DNA from: CAG-877 sp045125935
Lineage (GTDB): Bacteria; Bacillota_I; Bacilli_A; RF39; UBA660
Length of the DNA stretch: 64,000 nt
NCBI GenBank assembly: GCA_045125935.1
Contig: JBGVNW010000068.1
Coordinates: 124,001 to 188,000, forward strand
Direction of reading: 5' to 3'
Each line of letters opens with the position of its first letter. Positions within the stretch are counted from its first letter, which is position 1. The notes under the pieces were generated by a model. The model saw only the letters and a program-made list of their open reading frames with translations. It had not been told where the DNA came from and made no database searches. A program made the position numbers and the translations under genes. Of this stretch, positions 24,501 to 34,703 are shown one piece after another.

Positions 24501-25790
24501 TTAGAATTTTATTTGTATATTTGTTGAATTATTATCCGAACCAACATATGTATATATATGGTATTTGATTCCATTTTCTTCTACTGTGTCTTGTTCATAT
24601 TTCCACATCCTAGGAGCATCACCAGACATTTCAATAGTTTCATATTTTCCATTTGATGTATTTAACATCAGCAGCGATTGAAGTTTTTTAGGCAATCTTA
24701 ATTTCCAAGGAGTTGCAGAAGTATGTGGTGCTAAATTCATTTCACCCTCTGTTGTAGTTACAGTATCTATACCTGCACTTCTTATAACTTTTTGTAAAAC
24801 CAATTCACCTGGTGCACTTTGATTTGTTGTAGCATAGAAGTTATAGTATGGATAAATATATGATGCGGGTGAATATACATTATTTTTGCTGTTATATCCA
24901 TAACCCACACAAATATTTCCCTTGTTATCCTTAGGGTCATCACCATCCATAAACTTAGTATATGCTTGATATTTGATTGTAGATATTCCCATTGAATATG
25001 TTTCATCGTCATTAATAACAGGAGAACCTGTCACACTTATGTTAATAGCACTATACCCTTTGGATGCTGACATGTTAGAGTTTATATCTAAAGACCAAGA
25101 ACCCAAATCAGCGGTTATATAATTAGCAATATTATCGCTTGTTAATATCAAATCTGTAATATCTGTACCAACCAATTTATCATATTCTGTGTAATAATTA
25201 TTCCAAGATAAACTAGGATTGGTCATTGTTGGCATAACTGTAGGAAAAAGAATTGCGTCAAACATTTCCGAATATGTATATCCCTGTGATTTAAACCATG
25301 CTGCATTATGACTTCCCAATCCACCATGCACATCTGATTTCAAATCAGTTGCATCAACTAATGATTGTGCAGGTTTATACTTTTCACCATCTTTTTCTAA
25401 ATCATCAAGTCTACCAACAATAGTTTCAGCGTCACTACCTTCTGAATACTTTTGACCAATTATTTCTTGTAAATTTTTAAGTTGATCAACTATCTCTGAC
25501 ATTGATGCAAAACTATCTCCAGCATCCGAATCAACACCTGCAATTTCTGATATCAATCTACGAAGATTTTCATCTTCTTTATTCAAATCAGATATTAAAC
25601 CCGCTAATGTTTTTCCATCACCAATATTTCCTATTAATGAAATAATCTCAACGAGCGAACTATTGTTTTCACCACAATCTTCTACAACGGCATCAATTCT
25701 ACTTCCAAGCTCGCTATCAGCTTTACTAATGAGTGCTTTAATTAACTCATCATACTTTGATAAACCTGTTAAATCTAAATATTGTGCCAT
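24501..25790 (-). CDS. tail fibre protein with YLDLxGLxKYDE anchor
   Basis: 429 residues. The start AQYLDLTGLSKYDELIKALI is the anchor shared with other fibre genes of the window. Residues about 20-160 are coiled-coil-like. The C-terminal 250 residues are beta-rich (YTYSEMFDAILFPTVMPTMT, Ig-like SLSWNNYYTEYDKLVGTDI). It is probably a trimeric fibre with a receptor-facing tip. An AATAAATA variant of the late motif lies at 25800-25807. Confidence 0.68.
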   Translation of the reverse strand: MAQYLDLTGLSKYDELIKALISKADSELGSRIDAVVEDCGENNSSLVEIISLIGNIGDGKTLAGLISDLNKEDENLRRLISEIAGVDSDAGDSFASMSEIVDQLKNLQEIIGQKYSEGSDAETIVGRLDDLEKDGEKYKPAQSLVDATDLKSDVHGGLGSHNAAWFKSQGYTYSEMFDAILFPTVMPTMTNPSLSWNNYYTEYDKLVGTDITDLILTSDNIANYITADLGSWSLDINSNMSASKGYSAINISVTGSPVINDDETYSMGISTIKYQAYTKFMDGDDPKDNKGNICVGYGYNSKNNVYSPASYIYPYYNFYATTNQSAPGELVLQKVIRSAGIDTVTTTEGEMNLAPHTSATPWKLRLPKKLQSLLMLNTSNGKYETIEMSGDAPRMWKYEQDTVEENGIKYHIYTYVGSDNNSTNIQIKF

Positions 25791-25819
25791 TTTATATTAT
25801 ATTTATTTTTTTAAATAGT

Positions 25820-25842
25820 GGGGATATTAATTTAATATCCCC
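25820..25842. terminator. intergenic hairpin, possible terminator
   Basis: GGGGATATTAA and TTAATATCCCC form a perfect stem. The minus-strand side lacks an immediate T-run, so a 5'-UTR or processing hairpin is also possible. Confidence 0.5.
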
Positions 25843-25865
25843 ATCTATTGTATTTATGTTATGCT

Positions 25866-26786
25866 TCAGTATTTGGTGTTAAACAAATCTATAATATCTT
25901 TTTCTCCAATAGAAGCGTGTGTTTCTTCAAATGCCTCAAGTTCTACAAGGCGACTTTCAACACTTTCAAGAGTAGTATCAACACCATCAAGTCTTGTATC
26001 AACTTCACCAAGAGTTTTAGAATAATCTGTTAAGTGATCAGTCAAATTTTGAATGTCTGTATTAACTCTTCCTTCAAGAGTGCTTAAATCATCCGCATTA
26101 GCCTTGCTGTTAAGAGCAGTAGAAACTTCACCCTTATATGTATCAAGAGCAGTAGAAACTTCACCAATAGCACCAGTTACTTCGCCCTTGTATGTTTCAA
26201 AATCAGATGTAAGAACTCTATTACCTTCAAGAGTTGAAACCTTACCTTCAAGAGAAGTAACACGACCTGAAATAGCACCAATTTCATCAGATGCACCAGA
26301 TGATGTATCAAGTGCTGAAATAGAACCAGGAGCATTAACGATATAGAAACCTGCTTGATATGTGTTTGTTACAGTTTCACCATTTACAGTTTCTTCAATA
26401 TCTTCAGATTCTGAAACTAATATAAGTTGACCAATAGCAAGATTTTCTGAAAGTGTTTTTGCAGCACTGTAGTTTTGTGCAGTTTCTGTGGTAGCACTAC
26501 CAACAGGTTTAAGATCTGCTAAATAACCAGCACCTTCTGGAGCAGGAACCAATGAGTAAACCCATACACCTTCTACGCCTTTTTCATTAGGACCCCAAAC
26601 TGTGATAGTTTGACCAATATAAGCAGTATCGCCAAATTCACGAGAATCTGATTTATCACCTTTAGCATATGCTACAGCATCTTCGTATGAACTATGCAAA
26701 CTTGATCTATCTAACGGGAAATCAAACTGTCTTTGGAATGAATTTCCCCATTTTAAAATCGAATTAATATGTTCTGTATATCCCAT
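25866..26786 (-). CDS. coiled-coil tail fibre protein
   Basis: About 306 residues from the ATG at 26786 (MGYTEHINSILKWG). The N-terminal 150 residues have a beta-rich module (TAYIGQTITVWGPNEKGVEG). The second half is a long coiled coil with repeated VTSLEGKVSTLEG and TYKGEVSTAL heptads. The shape suggests a fibre shaft with a head domain. A TATAAATAA-like motif precedes it near 26813-26821 on the minus strand. Confidence 0.65.
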   Translation of the reverse strand: MGYTEHINSILKWGNSFQRQFDFPLDRSSLHSSYEDAVAYAKGDKSDSREFGDTAYIGQTITVWGPNEKGVEGVWVYSLVPAPEGAGYLADLKPVGSATTETAQNYSAAKTLSENLAIGQLILVSESEDIEETVNGETVTNTYQAGFYIVNAPGSISALDTSSGASDEIGAISGRVTSLEGKVSTLEGNRVLTSDFETYKGEVTGAIGEVSTALDTYKGEVSTALNSKANADDLSTLEGRVNTDIQNLTDHLTDYSKTLGEVDTRLDGVDTTLESVESRLVELEAFEETHASIGEKDIIDLFNTKY

Positions 26787-26811
26787 AATTATCAAATACT
26801 TTTATTTTATA

Positions 26812-29031
26812 TTATTTATAAGAAATTGTCAATGTATCTGCATCCCAGTTTGTTTTACAGTGATATACATGATACTTGATAGCTGTGAAACCGTTTGCAC
26901 CTTCAATATTTACTTCAGAGTGATTTGCAGTAAAGTTACCTGTGATTGCAGAACCAAACTGAGCTTTAGAAGTAACTTCTTTAATTTCCTTTTGAGTTGC
27001 GATTACAACATCATACTCACCTGCAGGAACATCGAGAGTAGTTTTAGGACTTGCACCCAATGTCTTAACCAAACCAGATTCTGAATCTTCACCTGCATCA
27101 CGGATAGAAGCACTTGTAAATTCTTCAAGTGGAGATGCCATAGCACCCATCCAATAAGCACGAGCACCTGTTACAGTCTTGCTAGCAGTGCTTGTAAGTT
27201 TCTTTGATTCGGGAGCAGTATCTCCAATAATAGATGCACTAACTGTTTCTACAGGAACTTTTGTATTAGTAGAACCATATACAGTAACATCGTCAAATGC
27301 ACCAGCATATGCATTTACACCAGATTGATCTACTTTAAATGTATTTGTTCCAACAATTGATACAGTATATTCAGTTGTACCATTTACATTAGCCACTTCT
27401 GTTCCGTTCCAATAAGTTTTAATAGAAGGAGTACCATCATAAGAAGGATCTACCGCATTAGCAGTTTGAGTTTTATTTCCAGAAACATAATCCCCAAATA
27501 CAAGGTTGCCTTCAGAATCAGTTCCAGTTGATAGGAAGTAACCTGGATCACAAGTAAATAGACAAGTACGAGAATTGTTAGATACGGTATTAGTTGTGTT
27601 AGCAGTTGCTGTCAACTTAGTACCAACCTCAACAGTTCCAGATTGTGTAATAGATACAGATGGTGCAGAAAGTGAAGGATTCCAAGTAATGCTACCTTTT
27701 GTCACAGTACCATTAGTAACCTTAAGGAAGAGTGAAGTTAAAATTTCTTCCATAGTCTTACCAGCAGGAATCACCTTCTTGTCTCCGTCTTTCCAAGGCC
27801 AATTATCATTTGCATCATCTGCAAGAGGACCACCATTAACTTCAATGCTTGTAGATAACTTAGTTTTAGAAGCATCTACTTCTTTAACAGAGAATGTTTT
27901 AGTTTCTGAGTTCAATTCAATTGAAGAACCGTCACCTTGATAGATATCAACATATTTTGTGAAATCTACTACAACATTTTCTTTACCAGCATCGGTATTG
28001 AAAGTGAATACAAGATTATTAGTTTTTACACCTTCAACTTCCTCAAATTCAACTTTATCAAGTATTCCATCAACGATGAAAGGAGAAGCATCAAAACCAG
28101 CACCAATTACATTACCGTCTTTATCAACGATATTGATATATTTAGTTTCTTCATTATATACTACATTAGCAGCCTGTGAAATACCTTCCAATGAACCGAT
28201 ACGATCTGACAAACCGTTAATCAATTCTGTATTAGCACCAGCAACTTCGTTAGCGTGTGCGATAGCAGCAGATTGAGCAGCTTCTGCAGAACCAGCAGCA
28301 TCAAATTTAGAATTACCTTCTTCGTCTGCTATCAAAGAATCAGCATATGCTTTTGCGGTTGCTTCAGCGGCAGCCTGTGCATCGGCAGCAGAACCAGCAG
28401 CATCATAGTTTGTAGCAAGGCTATCAGCGTAGTCTTTAGCGGCTTCTTGTGCAGCGTTAGCAGCGTCAGCAGCAGTTTTCTTTACAGAACCTTCAACATC
28501 TACTTCACCATTAAGTTTTTCGATTGCAGTGACATTAGCATTAACTTTATCAACTACAGCAACGAGACCGTTTTCACCACCAAGATTTTTTAAATCTTCA
28601 ATTGTTCCTTCGAGTGTTGTAACTCTACCTTCAACACCAGCAATATCACCAGCATTTTTAGATACCGAAGCGTCAATTGCTTTCAATTTGTTGGCGATTT
28701 CAACAAGTGTCATAAGATTAACACCTTCACCCAAAGATTCTAAATTACCAATTGCACCATTGATAGCATCTTCAAGTTCAGCATCCTTTTCGTCAAGAGC
28801 ACCTTGCTTTTCAACAATCTCTGCGATTGAAGCATAAATCTCATTAATTGCAGTTGCTATGTTTTTTTCATCTGAACCCTCGAAGTCAAGACTTCCGATT
28901 TTTGCATCCAAACCAGCGATGGCATCTGCCAACGATTGATTACCAGACGCAATTAAGCCTTTAATAAGTTCATCATACTTTCTTAAACCTTCAAGGTCTA
29001 AATACTGTTTAGTATTAATTAATTCGCTCAT
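26812..29031 (-). CDS. large tail fibre protein
   Basis: 739 residues. The start has the anchor QYLDLEGLRKYDELIKGLIA. Residues about 20-270 are alanine-rich coiled coil with repeated AAGSAADAQAAAEATAKAYADSL-type blocks. Residues 280-420 form a beta region, and the C-terminal 320 residues look like beta-sandwich modules (SITWNPSLSAPSVSITQSG). Late motif at 29055. Probably a main fibre or adhesin; GC content is higher than average, in keeping with low-complexity Ala/Glu coding. Confidence 0.7.
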   Translation of the reverse strand: MSELINTKQYLDLEGLRKYDELIKGLIASGNQSLADAIAGLDAKIGSLDFEGSDEKNIATAINEIYASIAEIVEKQGALDEKDAELEDAINGAIGNLESLGEGVNLMTLVEIANKLKAIDASVSKNAGDIAGVEGRVTTLEGTIEDLKNLGGENGLVAVVDKVNANVTAIEKLNGEVDVEGSVKKTAADAANAAQEAAKDYADSLATNYDAAGSAADAQAAAEATAKAYADSLIADEEGNSKFDAAGSAEAAQSAAIAHANEVAGANTELINGLSDRIGSLEGISQAANVVYNEETKYINIVDKDGNVIGAGFDASPFIVDGILDKVEFEEVEGVKTNNLVFTFNTDAGKENVVVDFTKYVDIYQGDGSSIELNSETKTFSVKEVDASKTKLSTSIEVNGGPLADDANDNWPWKDGDKKVIPAGKTMEEILTSLFLKVTNGTVTKGSITWNPSLSAPSVSITQSGTVEVGTKLTATANTTNTVSNNSRTCLFTCDPGYFLSTGTDSEGNLVFGDYVSGNKTQTANAVDPSYDGTPSIKTYWNGTEVANVNGTTEYTVSIVGTNTFKVDQSGVNAYAGAFDDVTVYGSTNTKVPVETVSASIIGDTAPESKKLTSTASKTVTGARAYWMGAMASPLEEFTSASIRDAGEDSESGLVKTLGASPKTTLDVPAGEYDVVIATQKEIKEVTSKAQFGSAITGNFTANHSEVNIEGANGFTAIKYHVYHCKTNWDADTLTISYK

Positions 29032-29054
29032 GTTTTATTTTTTTTTATATATTA

Positions 29055-29062
29055 TATTTATG
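29055..29062 (-). promoter_or_regulatory. CATAAATA late-type motif, minus strand
   Basis: CATAAATATAATATATAAA on the minus strand, 23 bases before the ATG of the 739-residue fibre gene; it overlaps the end of the upstream gene. Confidence 0.6.
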
Positions 29063-30200
29063 AAAATAAGCCATCTATGATAGAATGATCAATAGATTCT
29101 GGCTCAACCTTTGTTTGTTCAAGTTTATTAATTGCATTATTCATATTTACAATAACTTGTTGTAAAGGAGCAGGTTTTATATCATCAGAATCGCTTGAAG
29201 AATCACTCTCACCATCAAGATCAATCATGATAGAATTTGCGAGATTATCAATTTTATCATCTATCATAGTAAGATCATCTTCTGTTAAAACTCTTACATC
29301 TATATCTTTAAGGTATGCATATACTTCTGGCGAATATTCGATTCTATATATATCAATAAGTTCATAGTCGCTATCAACAAATTGTCTTGATACATCACCA
29401 TAAGAAATTGTCCAACCATCATTAAATTTGATATCAACACCAAAGCATACAGATGTTTCTTTTGCTATAGTGCCAGATATTTTAGAAAGACCAAGACTAT
29501 TATCTGGGTCATTGATAGTCATCCAATTAACACCATTAGTATATAATTCAATATATGATTCGCCACCTTTTGATAACTTCACAGATTCATAGTCAAAATT
29601 AGGATCTGAATCAAAAGAATTAACGCCTTTACTTGTATAAAAATAATCTGCTTTAATATAATTTTCTACATTTACATAATCTTCAATTATTACATCTTGA
29701 TTTTCTGCAATCATAAATCCTGAACCACCTTCTGGTGTGGTTTTTATACCAACCTTATCCAATGATTTAGATGAAGAAACAGATATTTTTTTCCAATTAT
29801 TGATATCCTTTGAATTAGATATACCTTTTGTTAAAAGAATATATAAAGATTCTTCAGATGTAACATATGCCATCATGCCCTGATATGGGAACATAATTGT
29901 TGTTCCATCTGTAAGATTTGATTCGGATTCAACAATGCGAACTGAATAATCAATATTCACTTTCTTCCAACCATCTTCAACATTTGTTAATGATTGTGTT
30001 GCTCTTGCTGGTTTAGCATAGCATACATACAGCGATGAGTCTTCCAATACATATACAACCATACCAACATATGTTGTCTTTAATAATGTTGCTGGTTTAA
30101 GATCTTCAATAAATTCAACAACCATTCTAACATCTAACGGTTGTGCAGAACCTACATTAATTGGTTTAGCATTAATGCTACTACTATATACTCTTGCCAT
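29058..30200 (-). CDS. structural protein of the tail fibre cluster
   Basis: 380 residues, starting MARVYSSSINAKPINVG. Two similar beta modules (GMVVYVLEDSSLYVCY and GMMAYVTSEESLYILL) occupy the first 140 residues, followed by a beta-rich middle and a short acidic, serine-rich linker (DLDGESDSSSDSDD). Probably a fibre-attachment or baseplate-distal protein. It is one base upstream of the next gene of the same strand unit. Confidence 0.6.
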   Translation of the reverse strand: MARVYSSSINAKPINVGSAQPLDVRMVVEFIEDLKPATLLKTTYVGMVVYVLEDSSLYVCYAKPARATQSLTNVEDGWKKVNIDYSVRIVESESNLTDGTTIMFPYQGMMAYVTSEESLYILLTKGISNSKDINNWKKISVSSSKSLDKVGIKTTPEGGSGFMIAENQDVIIEDYVNVENYIKADYFYTSKGVNSFDSDPNFDYESVKLSKGGESYIELYTNGVNWMTINDPDNSLGLSKISGTIAKETSVCFGVDIKFNDGWTISYGDVSRQFVDSDYELIDIYRIEYSPEVYAYLKDIDVRVLTEDDLTMIDDKIDNLANSIMIDLDGESDSSSDSDDIKPAPLQQVIVNMNNAINKLEQTKVEPESIDHSIIDGLFS

Positions 30201-30201
30201 A

Positions 30202-30777
30202 TTATAATTTCTTTATTGTTATTCTATATTTTAATGGTGCATATTGCACATCAGCACTACCATAATCATTATTATCACTAACTTGTCTAACATATGAATT
30301 ATACTCAACACCATTTCTAATTATAGTAGAATATCTTGGATTTACTTTAAACGGTTGTTGTACATAAGTACTTGTAAATGCTTCATCAAAATATTCAAAA
30401 TTAGTTATATTATATTTAGTAGGAACATCCACAGTTAAAATAATATCACAATACCCACCTTCATATCCTGGTATTTCTTCAGGACAAGTTAATTCAATAA
30501 TGAATTCTCCATTATCATCTAATACTATTTCATATGGAACAAAATATATAATCTCATTTGTTTCAGTTCCATTTGTAAGATATCCATTACTGTATATATA
30601 ATCAGCAGATGGTGTAGGTGTTGATGGAGTATCGCCAGATTCAAATTGTAACTCATCAATTTTTCCAGCATAATCCTCAAACTTGACATTGGTCATGACA
30701 ACTCCTTTATTTTCAAGTGCGGTTTTAATTGCTGTCTTGCAATCATTTATTGCATTTAAATTATCTATCAAAGTCAT
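30202..30777 (-). CDS. small fibre-cluster protein with trimerisation-like N-terminus
   Basis: 191 residues. The N-terminus (NLNAINDCKTAIKTALENKG, then FEDYAGKIDEL) is a motif of many phage fibre proteins and recurs in the protein at 46596. A Thr/Pro linker leads to a beta domain. Probably a structural accessory of the fibre. Confidence 0.6.
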   Translation of the reverse strand: MTLIDNLNAINDCKTAIKTALENKGVVMTNVKFEDYAGKIDELQFESGDTPSTPTPSADYIYSNGYLTNGTETNEIIYFVPYEIVLDDNGEFIIELTCPEEIPGYEGGYCDIILTVDVPTKYNITNFEYFDEAFTSTYVQQPFKVNPRYSTIIRNGVEYNSYVRQVSDNNDYGSADVQYAPLKYRITIKKL

Positions 30778-30781
30778 AATA

Positions 30782-31960
30782 TTATGCTAAAATTGTATTT
30801 GTTATGTTTAGTGCTTCACCAAGAACAGAATTAATAGCATCAAATTTACCATCAATTTCTTCTTTTGAATAATAGTTTTCCATTGAAGGAATATCCTCTG
30901 TTTTAGCATATCCTTCAAGTGAAGGAATATCTCCAATCTTAGCAAATTCTTCAAAGTTAGGAAGATTTTCTTCTTTTACATATCCTTCTAATGAAGGAAT
31001 TTCAATTTTAGAGATTTGTTCACCAACATATTCCTTTGTTGCATAAGCATCCAAATCAACACCTTCTGAACCAGAACCAGAACCAATTTTAGCATATGTT
31101 GCGTCTGCTTCTGATTTAGTCAAATAATTTTTGTCATTTTCCAATTCAGAAACTTTAGTCGGAACATCAGGAATTTCTATTTTAGCAATTTCTTCACGAA
31201 CAAATGATTCTTTTGCCAAACCTTCAATTGAAGGAATTTCTGCTTTTAACGCATAATCATTCAACTTGATTGCATCAACCTTATCCGACAATGCTTGAAC
31301 ATCAGAAGCATTTGCTTTGTTTTCAACTACTTGTGAAAGTTCATTAACAACATCAGCATCAGCCTTCAATGCAACATCGCTAACCAAATCTTCAACAACA
31401 GACTTATCTGCCTTTTCATCAAGTTCTGATTTGCTTGCTTTTGTTTCAACTGCTTGTGTTAAATCATCTACAATAGTTTGATTTGCTTTTGTAGAAATTT
31501 CTTGTTCCAAAGCATCAACAACAGTTTTGTCTGCTTTCAATTCAACAGCCTGTGTTACAGCCTCAACTTCGGTCTTATCAGCCTTGTTATCAATGCTTTC
31601 AGCAGCAGAAGTAGCATTATCTGCTGCTACCTTTGCAGCATCAGCTGCCTCTTTTGCTTCTGTTGCTGTTTTCTTTGCGTCTGCCACAGCAGCATTTGCT
31701 TCACTGATAAGTTTTTCAACTTCCGCCAAAGCAGCATTTACATCAGCATCTCCTTTGAGATTTAGTTTTTGCAACTCACCACCCCAACAGAAAAACCACT
31801 CATCAGTGTCAGAAGTATGAAAAAATCTACCATCAACCTTATCTTTTGATTTAAGTTCCTTTATAATTTTAGAAGTACATTTACCAACTTCCATCGCTTC
31901 AACATCGATTAATCTATTGGTAAAAACTCTATACTCATAAGTAATATCGTTTTTCATCAT
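30782..31960 (-). CDS. coiled-coil tail fibre shaft protein
   Basis: About 392 residues from the ATG at 31960 (MMKNDITYEYRVF). A more upstream start at 32005 is rejected because the late motif at 31989 would lie inside the gene. After a small N-terminal domain (RFFHTSDTDEWFFCWGGEL) come about 200 residues of Ala/Lys/Asp heptad repeats with ELKADKTVVDAL-type periodicity. Then follow repeated (S)LEGYAKTEDIPS units, also found in the 918-residue fibre at 47600. Confidence 0.66.
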   Translation of the reverse strand: MMKNDITYEYRVFTNRLIDVEAMEVGKCTSKIIKELKSKDKVDGRFFHTSDTDEWFFCWGGELQKLNLKGDADVNAALAEVEKLISEANAAVADAKKTATEAKEAADAAKVAADNATSAAESIDNKADKTEVEAVTQAVELKADKTVVDALEQEISTKANQTIVDDLTQAVETKASKSELDEKADKSVVEDLVSDVALKADADVVNELSQVVENKANASDVQALSDKVDAIKLNDYALKAEIPSIEGLAKESFVREEIAKIEIPDVPTKVSELENDKNYLTKSEADATYAKIGSGSGSEGVDLDAYATKEYVGEQISKIEIPSLEGYVKEENLPNFEEFAKIGDIPSLEGYAKTEDIPSMENYYSKEEIDGKFDAINSVLGEALNITNTILA

Positions 31961-31988
31961 TCTTTTTGTTTTTATATATTTTCTTATA

Positions 31989-31996
31989 TATTTATG
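31989..31996 (-). promoter_or_regulatory. CATAAATA late-type motif, minus strand
   Basis: TTTTTACATAAATATA on the minus strand, 28 bases before the ATG at 31960; it decides the start of that gene. Confidence 0.6.
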
Positions 31997-32076
31997 TAAA
32001 AACAAATATACATAAAAAAAATATACACACTATTTTCTTGTAATAATATGTATATTTTTTTATTTTAAAATCTAAT

Positions 32077-32565
32077 TTATCTTATCGCTAAAGTTATTAA
32101 TAATCCTAACCAACAACATATTTCACCATAATAAACAACATTTTTATAATCAATACAAGTTAAGATTATAAATAATCCTATTCCAATACCTAAAGTCCAC
32201 CAAAAACCATTTAATCCTAACCATAATAACATACATATACAAGTTATTATAGATGATGTATAATGTACTGGTTTGTCAAGTCCTTCTTTAAACATTGGTG
32301 TAACTCCTGTAAATGCTAATCCAATCATTGATAAAAACTTTAAAAAATCCCAATCATCTCCACCAAACCATATCGGTAATATACACCCCGCAGTTATTAA
32401 ACATAATAAAGTAAATAACCACTTTTTAGTATTTAACATATAAGCAGTTTCAGAAAGAGAATTAGGTATACCATATTTATATATAATATACCCATTATAG
32501 ATTAAGAATAATAAAATATTTATGATTAAAATTGTTAACATATTACTTATATTTAATTTATTCAA
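32077..32565 (-). CDS. polytopic membrane protein in the fibre cluster
   Basis: 162 residues with about five hydrophobic segments (near 10-28, 48-66, 75-90, 106-135 and 145-160). No catalytic motif is seen. Similar small membrane proteins occur near fibre genes of Bacteroidetes phages. It might act in lysis or host-envelope remodelling; that is a guess. Confidence 0.6.
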   Translation of the reverse strand: MNKLNISNMLTILIINILLFLIYNGYIIYKYGIPNSLSETAYMLNTKKWLFTLLCLITAGCILPIWFGGDDWDFLKFLSMIGLAFTGVTPMFKEGLDKPVHYTSSIITCICMLLWLGLNGFWWTLGIGIGLFIILTCIDYKNVVYYGEICCWLGLLITLAIR

Positions 32566-32581
32566 TCAAAATATATTTAAA

Positions 32582-34099
32582 TTATTGATTTTTGGGAATT
32601 AATACATAACCACGGTCGTCTCCTGAATTTCCACTACTATCTTTTATATATATAATTTGAATTCTATGAGATCCACTTGGTATATTAGTAAATTCTACTA
32701 ATGTGTAATCATTAATAGTAGTTCCTGATTTTTGGTTGCCTCTTGTATGTGCTTTTACTAATGTAGTATCGCTATATGACGAACTATATGTTAATGTTTT
32801 ATCTAATTGAGATACCATCACATAATCCCAACTAGATTCGGCATAACTTCTTATATATAATTTAAAATTAGTACAACCATCTATATCAATATACATTGAG
32901 TCTCCACTATTATTCACTCCTTTATTAGCGTAACTTTGATATACACCTTCGTATAATGAAGAATCTGGATTAGATATTGTACTTGATAATTGCCATTGAG
33001 AGTTAAGATTTACAGTATAAGAAGCATCAACCCACGGTCCTTGAATAATAGTTGTTGTAGCAGTTACTCCCATATATGTATAAGAAACTGTTTTAGTTAC
33101 TGAATTAGTAGTAGATGTATTTTGACCAACTTCTACTGTATCTTCACCAGTTATTGTTTTAGTTATAGTGTTACCATCACCATCTAAACCTTTAACAGAC
33201 GCTGTATAATATACTGTTGTTGAATTTGCTTTACCTGATATATCATCTGCTTCAATTGAAAGTGATAAACATTCTTGTGGAGTAAATACATCAGGGTCAT
33301 ATAACACCACTGTCCAACCTGAGGGTACAGCATTTATGGAAGTTATACTCCATGTGGTGTTCTTATTTTTCACAAATGTACCTAATGAGGCAACCATATA
33401 TACCCAACTATCTGTATATGAATTTGATGGTTTCGTAGTAAACATTGCTTTAATATAATTTAATTGCCTACAATAATTGAACATACTAACATAACACCTA
33501 TCTACTAATGTTATAGCAGGTAACTCTGGTGCTGTGGTTAAGGATGTACAATTTTTGAACATATATTCATAACAATTACTTGCTAATGTAGTAGCAGGTA
33601 ATTCAGGTGCAGTTGTTAATGAAGTGCAGCCTTGGAACATATAACCATAACAATAATATTCTAATGTAGTGGCAGGTAAGAAATTAGATGATACATTTTT
33701 AATAGTGCTACAATTATAAAATAATTTATAAAAAGCATAATTCTTACCACTTAAACTTAAATTAGTTTTTGCATTATCTCCAAATAATAGAGACATACAA
33801 TTACCAGTCAAATCACATGATTTTGATATTGTAAATGTACCCACACCATTACTTGAAAATGGCGTTAAATTACCTCTAAAAGATAATGTTTGTCCTGTAT
33901 TAATAGCAGGAGATGCAGTACCAGCTGTTAAAGTAGTCCAATTGCTGTTACCATCAATACAATATTCGACGTTTCTAGATAATTGTGCAGTTAACCCATC
34001 TTCAAGAGCAACGATTGTTAAGTAATTATCTATGTCAAACCCTCCCCCTTGACCAGCTGCTGTTGCTAATAAAGCACATCTTCTTATTTTATCATTCAT
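32582..34099 (-). CDS. fibre/adhesin with DUF285-type BspA repeats
   Basis: 505 residues. Residues about 120-225 carry repeats YMF.(G/N)CTSLTTAPELPATTLA, the DUF285/BspA surface-protein repeat of Bacteroidetes. The N-terminal 110 residues are a beta domain (LEDGLTAQLSRNVEYCIDG) and the C-terminal 240 residues two beta-sandwich modules. No lipoprotein signal is visible, which argues for a virion protein. Late motif at 34119. Confidence 0.68.
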   Translation of the reverse strand: MNDKIRRCALLATAAGQGGGFDIDNYLTIVALEDGLTAQLSRNVEYCIDGNSNWTTLTAGTASPAINTGQTLSFRGNLTPFSSNGVGTFTISKSCDLTGNCMSLLFGDNAKTNLSLSGKNYAFYKLFYNCSTIKNVSSNFLPATTLEYYCYGYMFQGCTSLTTAPELPATTLASNCYEYMFKNCTSLTTAPELPAITLVDRCYVSMFNYCRQLNYIKAMFTTKPSNSYTDSWVYMVASLGTFVKNKNTTWSITSINAVPSGWTVVLYDPDVFTPQECLSLSIEADDISGKANSTTVYYTASVKGLDGDGNTITKTITGEDTVEVGQNTSTTNSVTKTVSYTYMGVTATTTIIQGPWVDASYTVNLNSQWQLSSTISNPDSSLYEGVYQSYANKGVNNSGDSMYIDIDGCTNFKLYIRSYAESSWDYVMVSQLDKTLTYSSSYSDTTLVKAHTRGNQKSGTTINDYTLVEFTNIPSGSHRIQIIYIKDSSGNSGDDRGYVLIPKNQ

Positions 34100-34118
34100 A
34101 TTTTTAATATAATCTATT

Positions 34119-34126
34119 TATTTATA
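34119..34126 (-). promoter_or_regulatory. TATAAATA late-type motif, minus strand
   Basis: TATAAATAAATAG on the minus strand, 19 bases before the ATG at 34099; this copy equals the T4 late consensus. Confidence 0.55.
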
Positions 34127-34132
34127 AATTAA

Positions 34133-34157
34133 GGATAGGAGAGCAAATCTCCTATCC
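34133..34157 (-). terminator. intergenic hairpin, probable terminator of the gene at 34161
   Basis: GGATAGGAGA and TCTCCTATCC form a perfect 10-bp stem with loop GCAAA, 3 bases after the stop. Confidence 0.6.
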
Positions 34158-34160
34158 ATA

Positions 34161-34682
34161 TTAGAACCTCAATTTTTCAGGATATCCATTTCTAAAGTCA
34201 TAATTTTCAACTTCTTCAATAGTTTCCAATTTATCTACATTAGCATAATGTAATTGAGTGTTATCATAACAAGCAGATGCATATACTTCAAGAGCATATA
34301 ACATTTGTACTGCTGTGTTTAATTGAAGTGGGATTGACACTTCACCATACCAAAGAACTGTATCCTGTTTCTTAACTGCTATTTCGGCATTAAAGCGAAG
34401 CATAAGACCTGTTCTAGTAGACTTATCCAACCACATTGGAACATCATTTACATAAAATTCATTAACTTCTGAAGAACTATCATAATGCTCTATTTCTCTC
34501 TTTTTGTCTCTTTTTGCTCTTGCTAATAATTCTTCTTTTGTCGGTTCTGGAACTACATATAATTCCCAACCATCTTCTAAAAGCATTTCTGCGGTTGGAT
34601 TGAAAGTAGTCATACCATCTTTATTTATTATGATATGTTTTCTATTTTTGATTTTTCCTTCTTTAATAAATAATTCAGACAT
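34161..34682 (-). CDS. tail fibre assembly-like protein (DUF4376-like)
   Basis: 173 residues. The segment KREIEHYDSSSEVNEFYVNDVPMWLDKSTRTGL matches the type of small proteins (DUF4376) encoded beside tail fibres and thought to help their assembly. The N-terminal region (FNPTAEMLLEDGWELYVVPEPTKEE) is also typical of this class. Directly downstream of the fibre gene at 34704. Confidence 0.6.
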   Translation of the reverse strand: MSELFIKEGKIKNRKHIIINKDGMTTFNPTAEMLLEDGWELYVVPEPTKEELLARAKRDKKREIEHYDSSSEVNEFYVNDVPMWLDKSTRTGLMLRFNAEIAVKKQDTVLWYGEVSIPLQLNTAVQMLYALEVYASACYDNTQLHYANVDKLETIEEVENYDFRNGYPEKLRF

Positions 34683-34703
34683 AATATATTATTTTATTTT
34701 TTT

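Noticed and set aside
27575..28837. Plus-strand open frames opposite the 739-residue fibre
   Set aside because: Low-complexity Ser/Ile/Ala shadows of Ala/Glu codons on the real strand.
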